64,000 nucleotides of DNA from Liolophura sinensis (Eukaryota > Mollusca > Polyplacophora > Chitonida > Chitonidae), in NCBI RefSeq assembly GCF_032854445.1, contig NC_088301.1:20451808-20515807 (forward strand), written 5' to 3'. Under the pieces are notes generated by a model. The model made no database searches, was not told the origin of the DNA, and saw only the letters and a program-made list of their open reading frames with translations. Shown here in pieces: positions 26,401-36,900 of this stretch (the first letter of the stretch is position 1; every line of letters starts with the position of its first letter). The translations under genes and the position numbers were made by a program.

Positions 26401-28108
26401 ACTGAACACAAAAGTTCCTTTACCCTAAATACTCACACAGTTGTAAAGCTTGTACTGCAAAGTAACCATTCAGTATACTGAACACAAAGGTCCCTTCACC
26501 CTAAATACCCACACAGTCGTAAAGCTTGTACTGCAGAGTAACCAGTCAGTATACGGAACACAAAGATCCATATTCCCTGTACACTCACACAGTTATAAAG
26601 CTTGTACTGCTCAGTATACCGAACACAAAGGTCCATATTCCCTATACACTGACACAGGTGTAAATTTTGTACTGTAGCTAAGTATACTGAACATAAAGGT
26701 CCTTTCACCACAGCTTTGAAAGTAAACTTTTTGGTTTTACGTCGTAATTTCTAATCAGTCATATGACAAAAAAGGGCCATTCGGTGTGTGTCCATATATT
26801 GTGTCTTATTGTGACGGGGCGAGTCCATACCACCAAAATGCTGCCACCACTGAAGAATCATGCCGAAGACACCAGACATGACACCCGATCAAGTCACATT
26901 GACACCGGGTCAACCAACTATGTTGCCTTGATGCAACCTCTCAGTTCTCAGCGCAGCAACAATTACCATTTTAGTGTTTGGTACCAGAAACGAGTTTCAT
27001 CCCAGGTTTTCCGCATGTGAACTCAATGTCCATTTGCCAACTATCACTCTGTCGTCGCTGCTCTGCCTTTAATCTCTACGCTGTCGTACTTTATATTCTA
27101 TTCTCTTATAAACCAGGATTCTGCTGGTGGAATAAACATCCCCCAGGCCTGGTCCTTTCGCGTTGTTTTGATGTTCTGGTATGTTTACCGTGATGACAAC
27201 ACAGGATTTTGAGTAATTCTAGACGCGTGAGTCTAATATATACCTATTTAAAGGCACTGAATTTTGTTTACATAATTCGGCTTAAGTCATGGTGCTAGGA
27301 ATGGGTAAATTGCTACTATTCGATCATTTACATGAGCAGTTATAATAAAATCCTGACTGAGATAAGCTGACAGGACGCTATATTTTACTGGTTACGTGTG
27401 CCCATTTGCTATCACACCGTCGTTGCTGCTCTAGTTTTTGATGTAGCTCTTTGTGATGTAGCTGTTTATATTCTATTTCAAACAATCTTGGTACACACAT
27501 AACAGATGAATGTATATAGCAGCCTTTACCAAACTCTCGGTTTATTTTAAATCTACATGCATGGAGTGTAGAGTCATGTAAACACGGATCATACATGTGC
27601 AGCCACCTTAGTTCGTCTAATGAAGTCGACGATAAGCCTGGATCTAGAAGTCCTCTACATGCCAGTACGCCTCATAGAGTCACCCATATAGATACGGATC
27701 ATGTAGTCACCTAACTGAGGTTAAGTAAGTGCCAGCAAAACAGTCGTCACCTGAAAATTTGCTTTTCCCGACCCACGCTACACCAACCATTGCCAGATAA
27801 TATGACTGTCCCACAGAACATGCATGTGTATGGCTGCTCGACTTACACCCAGTTTAGGATTACCGAACTACACTAGCTGGGTTGAACAGCCATTATGACG
27901 AATGTTTGCACACATGATTCATCACGGTTAGCGAGGCCCCAAAATTGCAGCTTCCTTGCCATATACATACGGTTGACCAGTGGGACCAGCGTAAGCTGGT
28001 AGAATATATACCTTCAAACGTAGCTTCTTGAACTTCCGTGCTTTCAGCAGATTTTGAACCAGATGATCCTGACAGGCTGGGCGCAGAATGTCGGGTGTTC
28101 TCACTCAT
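20292..28108 (-). CDS. dCMP/cytidine deaminase-like gene (3' end uncertain)
   Basis: Gene-level entry. Exons 28108-28012, 23710-23655, 23418-23352 and 20496-20292 join without frame conflict. The product starts MSENTRHSAPSLSGSSGS, continues with NRRVFMRMA, then VGACIVNEQNQIVGVGYND, then LHAEDHAIRN and TLNPCPKCADLII. The HAE and PCxxC motifs are the zinc ligands and catalytic glutamate of the cytidine deaminase fold, and the V-G-A-C-I-V-N and G-Y-N-x strands resemble dCMP deaminase, which makes dUMP for thymidylate synthesis. The loop between G-Y-N-D and the HAE motif is much shorter than in human DCTD, so it may be a divergent deaminase or lack one exon. A possible further exon on the minus strand begins near 17806 (phase fits; weak). 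Confidence 0.72.
20640..21590. repeat. 19-bp minisatellite, array 1
   Basis: About 50 units close to GGCGTGCATGGTACAGAGA with pervasive single-base variation. Because 19 is not a multiple of 3, each strand rotates through all frames; on the minus strand few stops occur, which produces long but meaningless open frames. Confidence 0.95.
21724..21981 (-). mobile_element. SINE family A, nearly complete
   Basis: Full order from the tail ttggtattttacgcagtact to the head tgagccacggaggcccc. Flanks gctaatattat and actgatattat look like a slightly diverged target-site duplication. It lies between the two 19-bp minisatellite arrays inside the deaminase intron. Confidence 0.92.
22540..23195. repeat. 19-bp minisatellite, array 2
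   Basis: About 34 units of the same family with a distinct consensus (GTACAGTGAGGCGTACATG and GTACAGATAGGCGTGCATG). Separated from array 1 by about 0.9 kb containing a SINE. Confidence 0.93.
23352..23418 (-). CDS. Deaminase exon 3: core beta strands
   Basis: Acceptor ctttttacag, donor GTAAGA, 67 nt, phase 0 in, phase 1 out. It encodes VGACIVNEQNQIVGVGYND and I-W-T, the conserved V-G-A-x-I-V-N ... G-x-G-Y-N strands of the dCMP deaminase core. The reading frame stays open beyond the donor to about 23192, but the consensus donor and perfect phase with exon 4 favour splicing here. Confidence 0.8.
23655..23710 (-). CDS. Deaminase exon 2: first helix
   Basis: Acceptor taatgtag, donor GTGAGT, 56 nt, phase 1 in, phase 0 out. 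It encodes LNRRVFMRMAPCLINRTP. The F-M-x-M-A helix matches the start of dCMP deaminases (Y-F-M-x-x-A). The few residues that normally precede V-G-A-C (for example D-P-x-x-Q) are absent, which slightly lowers confidence in the exact donor. Confidence 0.62.
24003..24120 (-). mobile_element. SINE family A, internally deleted copy
   Basis: Tail with cattgtggtgggcagaaaca is joined directly to the head-side tcttgaactcgcagcgacag; the middle is missing. Confidence 0.8.
24355..26708. repeat. 76-bp tandem array in deaminase intron 1
   Basis: About 31 units carrying cacagttgtaaagcttgtac, tgtagagtaaccactcagta and tactgaacacaaaggtccc. A four-unit block repeats 304 bases apart (atcctaaatactcacacagt at 24901 and 25205, and the ctttattgcagggtatccac variant at about 25005 and 25308), giving a higher-order period. 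Confidence 0.95.
26780..26960 (-). mobile_element. SINE family B, central and tail part
   Basis: Minus strand reads tcatgtctggtgtcttcggc, tggcagcattttggtggtat and cacaataagacacaatatat, as in the other family B copies. Confidence 0.75.
27190..27485 (+). repeat. Dispersed repeat C, copy 2
   Basis: Has tgagtaattctagacgcgtg and gctatcacaccgtcgttgct, in the same order as the 4.0-kb copy. A second partial copy lies just upstream at 27010-27120. Confidence 0.65.
28012..28108 (-). CDS. Deaminase exon 1 (start codon, Ser-rich N-terminus)
   Basis: ATG at 28108; 97 nt ending in phase 1 at GGTATAT. It encodes a serine-rich leader (MSENTRHSAPSLSGSSGS, then ESTEVQEATFE) whose last split codon with exon 2 gives aspartate. 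No signal peptide, so a cytosolic or nuclear product is expected. It was assigned by phase and by the acidic lead-in to the first helix. The minus-strand frame just upstream (28345-28127) also looks coding-like, but a stop separates it. Confidence 0.55.
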
Positions 28109-28349
28109 GTTTGCGAACAGGGCTTTCTACTGCTCCGGCGTCTGATGTAACATATCAGTATATATATATATATTTAGCTTTTTAACCCTCAGATATCGTG
28201 AAATGTATTTTTGTTCTTCCCGCGTCAGCCGGGATTCTGATGGTAAATTAAGCATACAGAGACCTTGTTCCGGTGTCATAAGATTGTTTGTTAAATAAAT
28301 GTGATGATAACACACCATTCCTTTTGGATTTCTAATAAATTGCAATTTA

Positions 28350-29025
28350 CAACATTTTACCTAACTGTATTTACGCCATGACGATAGGCGTCATGTTTTA
28401 GTGTTTCATGTTCAACACTAAGATTTCGGGGAAGAAAATGAAAAATTACATCCATACTCATCAAGATAGAGATGTTCGAAAACAAGAATTATACCGCATA
28501 TCAGATTTTGCTATCGAGCTTAATTCCCACGTTAAGTATTGGATTGGAGGATGAGGCGCTGCTATCAACCACCTATCTACCCACCCATCTACCCACCCAC
28601 AAATTACTTCTTGTGTGAATTCATTTTGGGGTAGAATGGAACAGGGTAGAGCGAGTTACACGACAAATAGCGGTGTCAAACGATTAAACCACCGATTAAA
28701 CCACGGGGATAACCAATCAAGATCCGCAGGTTACACGTGCATGCACGAGCGGAGAAGAAGCTAGTATGAGCTGAATTTGAGCTCACAGCGATAGAATTGG
28801 TGACAGACGCCAGTGTCGTTTCCCTGGGTTAGCACCATAACCATGAGGGCACGGAGTCCGTGTATATGACCAACCTGGTATATAACTTTGAAGTAGTAGA
28901 TTAAACTATAGGGTAAAATGCAAATCCTTGTTCCATACAACTTAACTTACCTTACAACGTGCTGCACTAGGCTGTAATGATCTTCACTTTATCGCCCGGT
29001 GTTACAATGTGCAAGATAGCCGGCT
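28350..29025. other. Intergenic; only an old SINE fragment recognised
   Basis: Apart from the SINE fragment at 28700-28860 and a short ctacccaccca run, nothing is recognised. Confidence 0.5.
28700..28860 (-). mobile_element. SINE family A, old diverged head fragment
   Basis: Readable landmarks gatccgcaggtt, ggagaagaagctagtatgag and gctcacagcgatagaattgg match the head half of the family at moderate identity. Confidence 0.65.
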
Positions 29026-29030
29026 TCATC

Positions 29031-29234
29031 TGTCAATATTTCCATTGAGTCTAAAGATGTGAGTCATCAAAGTCCCATTCATTTTAAAGCAAAGCAAAAG
29101 TGAAAGTACATGCATCCTGGTATCCATATTGGTGTCAATATTTCCATTGAGTCTAAAGATGTGAGTCATCAAAGTCCCATTCATTTTAAAGCAAAGCAAA
29201 AGTGAAAGTACATGCATCCTGGTATCCATATTGG
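29031..29234. repeat. Perfect 102-bp tandem duplication
   Basis: tgtcaatatttccattgagt starts at 29031 and again at 29133; the two 102-bp copies look identical. Since 102 is divisible by three, an apparent open frame passes through both. Confidence 0.95.
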
Positions 29235-29409
29235 TGACCCAAGCAGCGCGTCGTGAATGTCTAAATAGGTAAGGTATAAGTGTCTCATATATGAACATTT
29301 CAAAGCATGAGTCGGTAAAGCGAAAATGAAAGAGTATCGTAGAGGTATTTATAGGGTTTTCTATATTGATCGCCTTATTGATCACCTCTCTGTATATGTT
29401 AGCTACAAC

Positions 29410-29610
29410 CCGGTGTGTCAGTATAATGTGACTGGGTGGGGTGCCACATCTGGTGTATTCGGCATAATACATTAGTGGCGGCAGCTCTTTGGTAGCATGG
29501 ACACGCCCTGCCACAAGAAGACACAATATATGTACACGTACCTAATGATTCCTCGTCATCATTTGACTGACAAATTGTTAAATACGGCGTTAAACGACAA
29601 GCATGCATAC
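29410..29610 (+). mobile_element. SINE family B, 5'-truncated
   Basis: Contains cccggtgtgtcagtataatg, cacatctggtgtattcggca, ccacaagaagacacaatata and ttaaatacggcgttaaac. Confidence 0.8.
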
Positions 29611-29619
29611 ATTCATATA

Positions 29620-30395
29620 ATACCTACACATATATTTGCGAAAAGAACATTGTTTGCCTCTTGATAAAGCTTGTCTTACAGAATTTCGCATTATACGGGA
29701 TGGTGGTTGCATAACAAAACAGAACGTAAGCGATTCACTGCACTGAATTTTTGTTACCATGGTAATGTAACTTCCTGGTTGAAAGTGCAAATTTCAAAAT
29801 CCCGGCACCACTCTGTAAATACTAAAATCAGAAGTATAAAACTTGTTCAAAGCACCCATGAAAGTTATATGGCCATGAAAAAGATGGCTGCTTAGCAATA
29901 ACCCACCAAAAATCCACTCGCGTTAAAAAGAACGCCAAGTTTTCGTTAAAGCGACTCACTTTGGTTTTAACTTAATGAATGAAGATCAACGTTAACCAGA
30001 AATTGATCTTTACTGAAACTTTCATGTGGTCTTACGTGCTCTCAGACTGTAGTTTTGATTAACGTTGGTCATCATATGTAAAGCATAAACTTTATAATAT
30101 GATCAGTTGTGTCGTATTTTAGCAAGTTTAGAATCCGTATGTCTGCCACAGTCTCTCAAGCATTCTTCAATGTACAGTGAACTACATGTAACGAAGTAAA
30201 TGTTTAGAACAGGTTGTACTTCGAGGAATAGTTAGGGCCTTTGTCGTTTCTTTTTGCTTTCTTTGGGCACATACTTTGGTGTGGGGAAGGATATACTCCG
30301 TCTCCCATTAAAGCGTTATCATGAATTAGAATGGATAGGCTATGGTATTAAGTAAGGTTTGGAAAATATAGCGAAATCATATGTGAATCCCCGTT
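29620..30395. other. No feature recognised
   Basis: AT-rich sequence between a family B SINE and the Gypsy relic, with no domain or repeat. Confidence 0.5.
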
Positions 30396-30399
30396 GTGA

Positions 30400-30756
30400 G
30401 CACATGTGATTCTGTATCTGTCAATAAAGTTAACATGTCATGTGCAGCGGAAGTATGAGGCTGAAAGTTACATTTGTTATATATGTATTTAATTGAATGG
30501 TGCATAACTGCGTGCTCAAGACTAACGTAAAAGAAAATTCTGGATGATTTGATCGTAAACATGTTTACAACACTGATATGTATTTTCCGAATGTACACCC
30601 TATGTACAATGACACTAAACTCATAAACACTGAAGCATCGAGAACGCTCGACTGAATTACAGTGCAGGCAATAACGAAAATAAAAGGGGAAAATGTAAGT
30701 TAGACAATGAAAAAAGAAAACAAAATATAATACAATGTTTAGGGGGGTTCGTAACA
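30400..30756 (-). mobile_element. Probable 3' LTR of the Gypsy relic (inner edge firm, outer edge not)
   Basis: Begins TGTTACGAACCCCCC directly after the polypurine tract on the minus strand. The outer edge was not determined; no second LTR was recognised near 32 kb, so end sequences could not be matched. Confidence 0.5.
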
Positions 30757-31179
30757 CTTCCCTCCTCCCAAAGAAAACATAACTGTACATAAGTACAATG
30801 ATCTTTACAATCACTAAATATAACGCATATATACAATAATGACAAAATGATGTTATAAGGAATATATATGTATATACACAAGTGTTAGTCAAGCTCTCGA
30901 TAGCATGCCAGTCACAATTCTATCCTTACCGGCAATATGTGCAATTTGCAAAGCATAAGGCTGTAAGGTCAGTCACCATGGCAATAATCTCTGATTTTTG
31001 TTCTCAAACTTCTCTAAGAACACCAACGGGCTGTGATCAGTGTACACAGTGGCATTACCAGAACAGCTGGTCAAATACACTTCGAAATTCTGTACAGCCA
31101 TCACAAGGCCTAATACCTCCTTATCTTTGGTGGAATAATTCTTTCTGAACAGCTTTTTCGAGTGTCAAATCTGGGTCTC

Positions 31180-31675
31180 TACAGGGTCGTTCAGGGACAG
31201 TGTTATCAGGAATTCCCTTGATGTGGCCAGGACCGTTCACGGACGATGTTACCAGGTATTCCCTGATCTCGCCAGGGTCGTTCATGGGCGATGTTATCAG
31301 GTATTCCCCTGATCTCGGGGCCTCCGTGGCTCAGTTGGTTAGCACGCTAGCACAGCGTAATGACCCAGGAGTCTCTCACCAATGCGGTCGCTGTGAGTTC
31401 AAGTCCAGCTCACGCTGGCTTCCTCTCCGGCCGTACATGAGAAGGTCTGACAGCAACCTGCAGATGGTCGTGGGTTTCCCACGGACTCTGCCCAGTTTCC
31501 ACCCACCATAATGCTGGCCGCCGTCGTATAAGTAATATATTCTTGAGTACGGCGTAAAACACCAATCAAATTCCCTGACCACGACAGGGTCGTTCACAGA
31601 CGGTGTTATCAGATATTCCCCTGATCTCGCTAGGGTCGTTCACGGGCGGTGTTATCAGGTATTCCTTTGATTAGT
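31180..31675. repeat. 51-bp tandem repeat derived from gag codons, split by a SINE
   Basis: Units around gggtcgttcacgggcgatgt and tatcaggtattcccctgatc recur every 51 bases on both sides of the SINE at 31317-31570. On the minus strand the unit corresponds to the gag segment G-I-P-D-N-T-x-x-E-R-P plus a following block, so a 17-codon piece has been tandemly copied. About five units are seen. Confidence 0.78.
31317..31570 (+). mobile_element. SINE family A, complete, inside the gag-derived array
   Basis: Head gggcctccgtggctcagttg through tail tacggcgtaaaacaccaatc. It is inserted in the 51-bp repeat of the Gypsy relic, so it is younger than that array. Confidence 0.93.
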
Positions 31676-32164
31676 CCGTCTTTGATCGCAGAGTCTGTTA
31701 AATCCCCAAATTCACACGATTTGCTGAGTGTGCGGAGACGGGTGATATACTGATCTATGGTTTCATTTAGGTCGTTTCTTCCGTCCAGTACAATACTTAT
31801 CGAATGTACAGAGTACTGGCTTAAACTTCATGGCGTTTTCAGCGTCGGCGAATGTGAAAGTGTTGTACAGTTCAAGACCAGCATCCCCGACGCCATGCAA
31901 TAAAATCGATGTTTTCTTTTTTTCGCTCCAGATAAAGCTCAAAGCGTTGTCGGAGTCGCCAACAGTTAACCGAAACGCAGAATACCCTAATACACATATA
32001 CTTTAGTGCTGAGCCAGCCAAGACAGCACCGCTATTTATGAGATTACACTAACAGTGCATAAGAGACTATTACTGGTTTCTTTGTTCACTCATAAAAAAT
32101 CCTGCCGTCGTCCTCTAAAAGGAATGTCTTAACACACATATGGTTTCATACTGTAACCTAGTGT

Positions 32165-32282
32165 TCCCCCATGTTCTGCCACGCTCCCTCCCGCCGTAAT
32201 GCTGGCCGCCGTCGTATAAGTGAAATATTCTTGAGTACCGGTACGACGTAAAGCACCAATCAAATAAAATAAATAAATATAA
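32165..32282 (+). mobile_element. SINE family A, 5'-truncated
   Basis: Contains taatgctggccgccgtcgta, a small insertion in the ttgagtaccggtacgacgta stretch and the caaataaaataaataaat tail. Confidence 0.85.
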
Positions 32283-32419
32283 CCTAGTGGAACAAGCCAA
32301 CTCAGCACCATTATACATGTACTTAACATCTCTTCGTGATACTGGTCAATACGTCAATATCATACATAGATAACTTTCCAGTGGATGGGTTAGCAATTGG
32401 TTAGTTTTCAAACAGCATC

Positions 32420-32775
32420 ACCTGCCCCCGATGAGCCAGCGTTCGCTTCGAGGGTGGGAGATACAGGGTCAATTCTGGGTGAGATCACATCTAAGACTTA
32501 AAACAGGAAGTTTTAGCTTCCTCGCTTGGCTTTCAGCATTAAGGGGAAGTGCAACGAACGGATGACCCGTATCAGTATAATGACTAGGGCGGGGCGACTT
32601 GCTTGCCTTTGGTAGGTCGCCTCAGTGAAAGCGCTAGATAAAAGGGTGGTGGAAATCCGTCCTGTAACAAGGGCGCACTACACGTACGTGCACTCTAAGG
32701 ACTCCGTCGTCGTGATACGACTAAAAAATTGTCAAGTACAACGTTAAACCCCAATCATTCACTCACTCAATCACT
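32420..32775 (+). mobile_element. SINE family B-like element with cattcactcact tail
   Basis: Head-like gagccagcgttcgcttcgag, middle gcctttggtaggtcgcctca, then actccgtcgtcgtgatacga and aacgttaaaccccaatcatt, ending in cattcactcactcaatcact. More diverged than the other copies. Confidence 0.6.
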
Positions 32776-32779
32776 CCAT

Positions 32780-33910
32780 GGCCTCTTGGAATGTTATACA
32801 CTTCCTGGGGATGAAGAAGTACGCAAATGGGATATATGATTATGCTAAATTCCCCTGAGGCCTCTGTCTGCGTACAGTGTGAAATCTGCGAAAATTATTT
32901 GTTTACCATGTATCTCCAAACAAAAACAAGGACATTTGATATTCATCACCAGGGGACCATCACTATAGCTTCGTGACCTAAAACGCCGGGTTTCTCAGAA
33001 GACAGACCTCGGGCGTGATCCTGTTCAGTTGTTGTTTTGTTTTTTGTGGGGTTTCTTTTGGACTACGGCTTAACGCCAGGAGGTCGTCAGGTACACGACA
33101 TAGGGCGGCAGTTTTCTTCTACTCATACATCTAAACCTAAGCCCCTCTCAAATGCTTCTTTAAGTGGTTTTCTTTTTTTGTACTTTTTTTTTCACTATCT
33201 TTTATTGATGTGTAACGCCGGGCTCGTGAATATTTCACGGATGAGGAGACACGGATGATATTCTGACTGCAAATGTCCTCAGAAGAAGCAAAGTATAAAA
33301 TCTTAATCACAGATTACATGGCAATTCTTCATTCTGACCGAAAATCTCCGCAGCAGAAATGAAGCGTGTTTTCTGTACAGTGTCAACTGGTAGGACATTG
33401 TTGGCCAAATTTTGATCAGAATGCGCTGTGTTCACAGTCCTAGCATGAAACACGGCTATAAGTCACAAGTGGGCTCACGTAAAAAACTCCAAAATCTTGA
33501 TACTTTGTAGTATATACTATGACTGGATTGGGGTGTCAGTGCAAGACATGGGTATTTGACCTACGCTCCAGTGAAGCAGTATTACAAATATGTAATAAAA
33601 AAACATATCAGCAAGAGCCTGTTCTTTTCTTTTTTTTCGTAAATCGACGTTAGTTTGCTCCCTTCACGCATGACTGGTTCAGAATCAGATTATTTTTCAT
33701 AGGCTCATTGCAATGACATAAACGAGGTCAAATACATGCCTAACATCCGTCCTTGTTTAGATATTGAGAAATGAATTTCAAGAAAAGCCCTTGGGTAGGT
33801 TACAAGTTAATGAATTCAACAAAACAAATTCAGAGAGGCCATGAAATTATCTCCACTTACCGTAAATGGGTCCTTGCGACAGTGACCATACTTGTGTTAG
33901 AAAGCGTTCC
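32780..33910. other. Region upstream of the + strand receptor
   Basis: Should contain the receptor promoter. No convincing TATA box or initiator was found. A tiny diverged SINE tail is readable near 33203-33250. Confidence 0.4.
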
Positions 33911-33913
33911 ACG

Positions 33914-33965
33914 ATGCAAGGAGTAGTCGTGTTTGTCGAAGGGCTTTGTTTCCTAGCTTTCATTG
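33914..33965 (+). CDS. Receptor exon 1: signal peptide (candidate)
   Basis: It starts at an ATG and encodes MQGVVVFVEGLCFLAFI, a hydrophobic leader, followed by one base before a GT donor (gtttgt). The phase-1 end joins the EGF exon at 34439 to make an alanine codon, a plausible cleavage-site residue. The strongest support is that the paralogue's signal-peptide exon at 4910-4859 has exactly the same coding length (17 codons plus one base) and phase. The donor is weak, and the leader has a charged residue in the middle, so another upstream exon remains possible. Confidence 0.6.
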
Positions 33966-36900
33966 GTTTGTATTATGTGGATGTGTTCTTTGAATCTCTT
34001 TATTTGCGACAAGCCGCTATATATTTATCTCCGTCTGTCTGATGATATGTCGGTTGATCGTTCGGTCACACTTTTGTCCTATCTTAACATGTTCCAAATC
34101 TTTACATCTTATCTTTTAACATGGTCATATTTATGACACCCTATTTTTAACATCGTCAAATTTCTGTAATTTAACATGGGGTATTCACTTAACAATGGAC
34201 TTGACCGCGGAGGGTAGGGGTGGGGGGCGGGGAAGGCGATATCGACTATTTACGGGATGTCACAGCGATTGTGAGTTTGGGCTACTCATATTCCGAGTTT
34301 TCAGATGTTTAGTGCAATAATTTATTTATTTATTGTCTTGATTGGTGTTTTACGCCGTGCTGAAAAATATTTCACTTGTACGACGGCGGCCCTTTAGTGA
34401 CTTTGAGACTGGTTTTATACGTCAAACTCCTTTTTCAGCTGATGGAAAAACCTGTCGGTTTGGAGAAGGATGCCAGTATAACTGTAACTGTGCCGGGACC
34501 TGTGACCCACAGTCAGGCTGTCACACCAACTGTATTCCGTCCTGGGACGGGCCGAGATGTCAGAGACGTGAGTAGTTAAAAATGTGTACATAAAACGTTT
34601 GAAATTGATTACTTAATATGCAATTGAGGATGTTATAGAAAAGGAGATCTCTTGTTCTCGGCAACAAGAAATACTCGAGATTTACTCGTAGTGCGGGTAA
34701 CCACAACAAGAATTAGCGAGTTTGGAAAACTTGATCCAAAGATTATTTGACCACGAGATGTGAAAATTCCATTTTCGACAACAAAATGTTTTCTGTGTGC
34801 ACTTGATTTTAACACAGAAAGGGACGAAAAAGCTCCTCACTTTTCTTCTTGGGGCATAAAATTTGCCTTAATGTACAGTTTTTCTGAAGGCCTTGCGCTC
34901 AGTTCGGAAATTAAGTAGTCTGCAGTCTTGACATCCATGCATGTTGGGGAAAGAGCCCGAACAATCGCTGTAAACTGGTCAGTTGTTCCCGGTAAGTTCA
35001 TCGATGACGTCATTTCCGGCGAATTCCGGGCGTTGTCGGAAATATGTATCAAATAAGGATATCTTGCTCATTACCGTACCCTTAAAACCATACTACGTGT
35101 GTTTTTGTTTCACGTATCCTTAGGTTTCTATAGCCAAGTTAAATTAATCAAACAGCGCTGTTGGTTTGGAATGCGTAAATGAATGGCTAAAATCTGGCGT
35201 CAGTTTGCGCCCAACTGAGCGCTTCACACGTCTCTGAAATATCACCATTTATAAGCCTTCTGGCAGTTTTTGCCTGCCACATGTCGTTGAGCTACCCAGT
35301 GTAGAATGTTTAGACAGACTTAAAAGCTTTGCTATCTCGGATACAGTCCTTGTCAGACCATCTTAATTAAGCCCCGATATAGGGTAGTTTTGAATTCGAA
35401 CTCTTTTGTCGTTAAAGGTAAAAAGTTTCCTCCGAGCTCTGTCCGGTTTCCTCCCATCCCAATAGGTAAACATTCTTGACTTCCGCGTTAAAAAAACAAT
35501 CAAATGAATAAAATAAATATCGTTTACCTCTAGCGATAAAATACTTTTAACTCGAAACTCCCCTACTGACATGGCTATATACGTAAAGCGTACTACTGAC
35601 ATCACTATCTTCGCAAATGTCTGAGCCTTCTTTCGAGAGAAAACTCTCGTCGATGGATGAACGCATGCATCTAAGACCTTCATCAGATTGGGATATGGGT
35701 AAAAATGCGTTTTGGCTGACTACAACTTAAATTCCAGCAAACCAGTTAACGAGTGACCTGGAACAAGCATGTTTGACTGGAGTTTGTGGTGATAAAATAA
35801 CATCTAGCTAAAGTCAATTAAAAAAATAAAAATTATAGATGTTTAAAAAAAAAAATTTCACTTACACGTCAGTGATAAAGTATGTAGGTAGAGGAAAATA
35901 TGGAAGCCGACGGCGCTCACTCGCCATCTCGTTATCTCGAGCATATCAAAATGTCATGCACACGCCACTCATAATACAGAGAATTTTTTTAAAAAATGGC
36001 ACGTTTACGTGGTGAATTTCTACATACACGTGACAAGAAATCTTACATGAACGCCAGGAAACAAGTGGGCCCGAAAGTCTCACCTACATTTCGTGGAGCA
36101 TCGCTTGCATGCGTGCCTGTTTTGGTCCATACACTTGTAAAAAAGTGAAATTTTAACATTGGCGATATGATTAATGAAAGTTACCGGTTTCTACAGAAAA
36201 CATTCTGTTAAGGGGAAATGGTTACTGTTTGTCACGTTGACGAGTATAAAATCTGCCTATAGAAAACCGCGATCGCACGTGTAATCTGGTTTGTATAAGC
36301 AGTGAACCCGCCCTGGGCAATGCCCTTATGTCTTCTAGCTTTCTCCACCCCATTTCGTGGAATGGCATTGAGAGATAAAGCTGTGGTTACAATCTAAACT
36401 TCCCTGTCTGTAAAAATTAATGCATCACATGCTGTATCCTTGCTTTTGTGAATAAATCAGCTTTCAATTGGGCGCATTTCAGCGAATCAACGCTGAATAC
36501 GGAACTAAGGAATCACATGCAACGATTGCCGTTTTATCTCTTTACTTTTTTTTAAGCTCTTTCAGGCATTCTAACTTGTTATTAACAAGGTGAATCCCCA
36601 GATATAATGAGTCCACCGTCCTTCACGATATATACTCAACCTACTATAGACTTGCTTTAGATTGGTTCAGATAAGTAGATGAGTTGTTAGTCGTTATTAT
36701 TCTTTAACTTTTATTGACTTTCTCGAATTACTCATGAAAATGATATACGAGAAATCAGTAACCATTTCCCCTTAAATGCATGTTGCATTTATGAACTTAT
36801 CACTTTTCTTCATATTCACCAAATACCATGTACATTTAGATGGTCACAAAACAAATAGCAAAATTTATAGACAATTCAGTACCATGAAATGGAACAATTT

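Larger units (their letters stand above)
30756..31990 (-). mobile_element. Internally deleted Gypsy (Ty3-like) LTR retrotransposon
   Basis: Minus strand. Gag: WRLRQRFELYLER near 31960, KTSILLHGVGDAGLELYNTF and NAMKFKPVLCTFDKYC about 31915-31785, then TIDQYITRLRTLSKSCEFGD about 31770-31700, and PDNTVPERPCRDPDLTLEKA about 31215-31160. It then jumps directly to RNase H at 31148-30885: KNYSTKDKEVLGLVMAVQNF, VYTDHSPLVFLEKFENKNQR, with an in-frame TGA after L-L-P-W. Protease, the RT core and integrase are missing. A purine tract (GGGAGGAGGGAAG, 30757-30769) is followed at 30756 by TGTTACGAACC, a typical LTR start. Frameshifts and deletions make it inactive. Confidence 0.85.

Noticed and set aside
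26039-26711. Minus-strand frames with repeated LYNC-like blocks
   Set aside because: Translations of the 76-bp satellite.
28127-28345. Coding-like minus-strand frame upstream of deaminase exon 1
   Set aside because: It ends in a stop before the exon 1 ATG and has no recognisable domain; it may be an upstream frame in the leader or an unrelated relic.
29026-29526. 166-codon minus-strand frame with an internal 34-residue repeat
   Set aside because: The repeat comes from the 102-bp DNA duplication, and the rest overlaps a family B SINE.
30377-30892. 171-codon minus-strand frame
   Set aside because: Overlaps the putative Gypsy LTR; hydrophobic and Tyr-rich composition expected from AT-rich DNA, no start context or domain.
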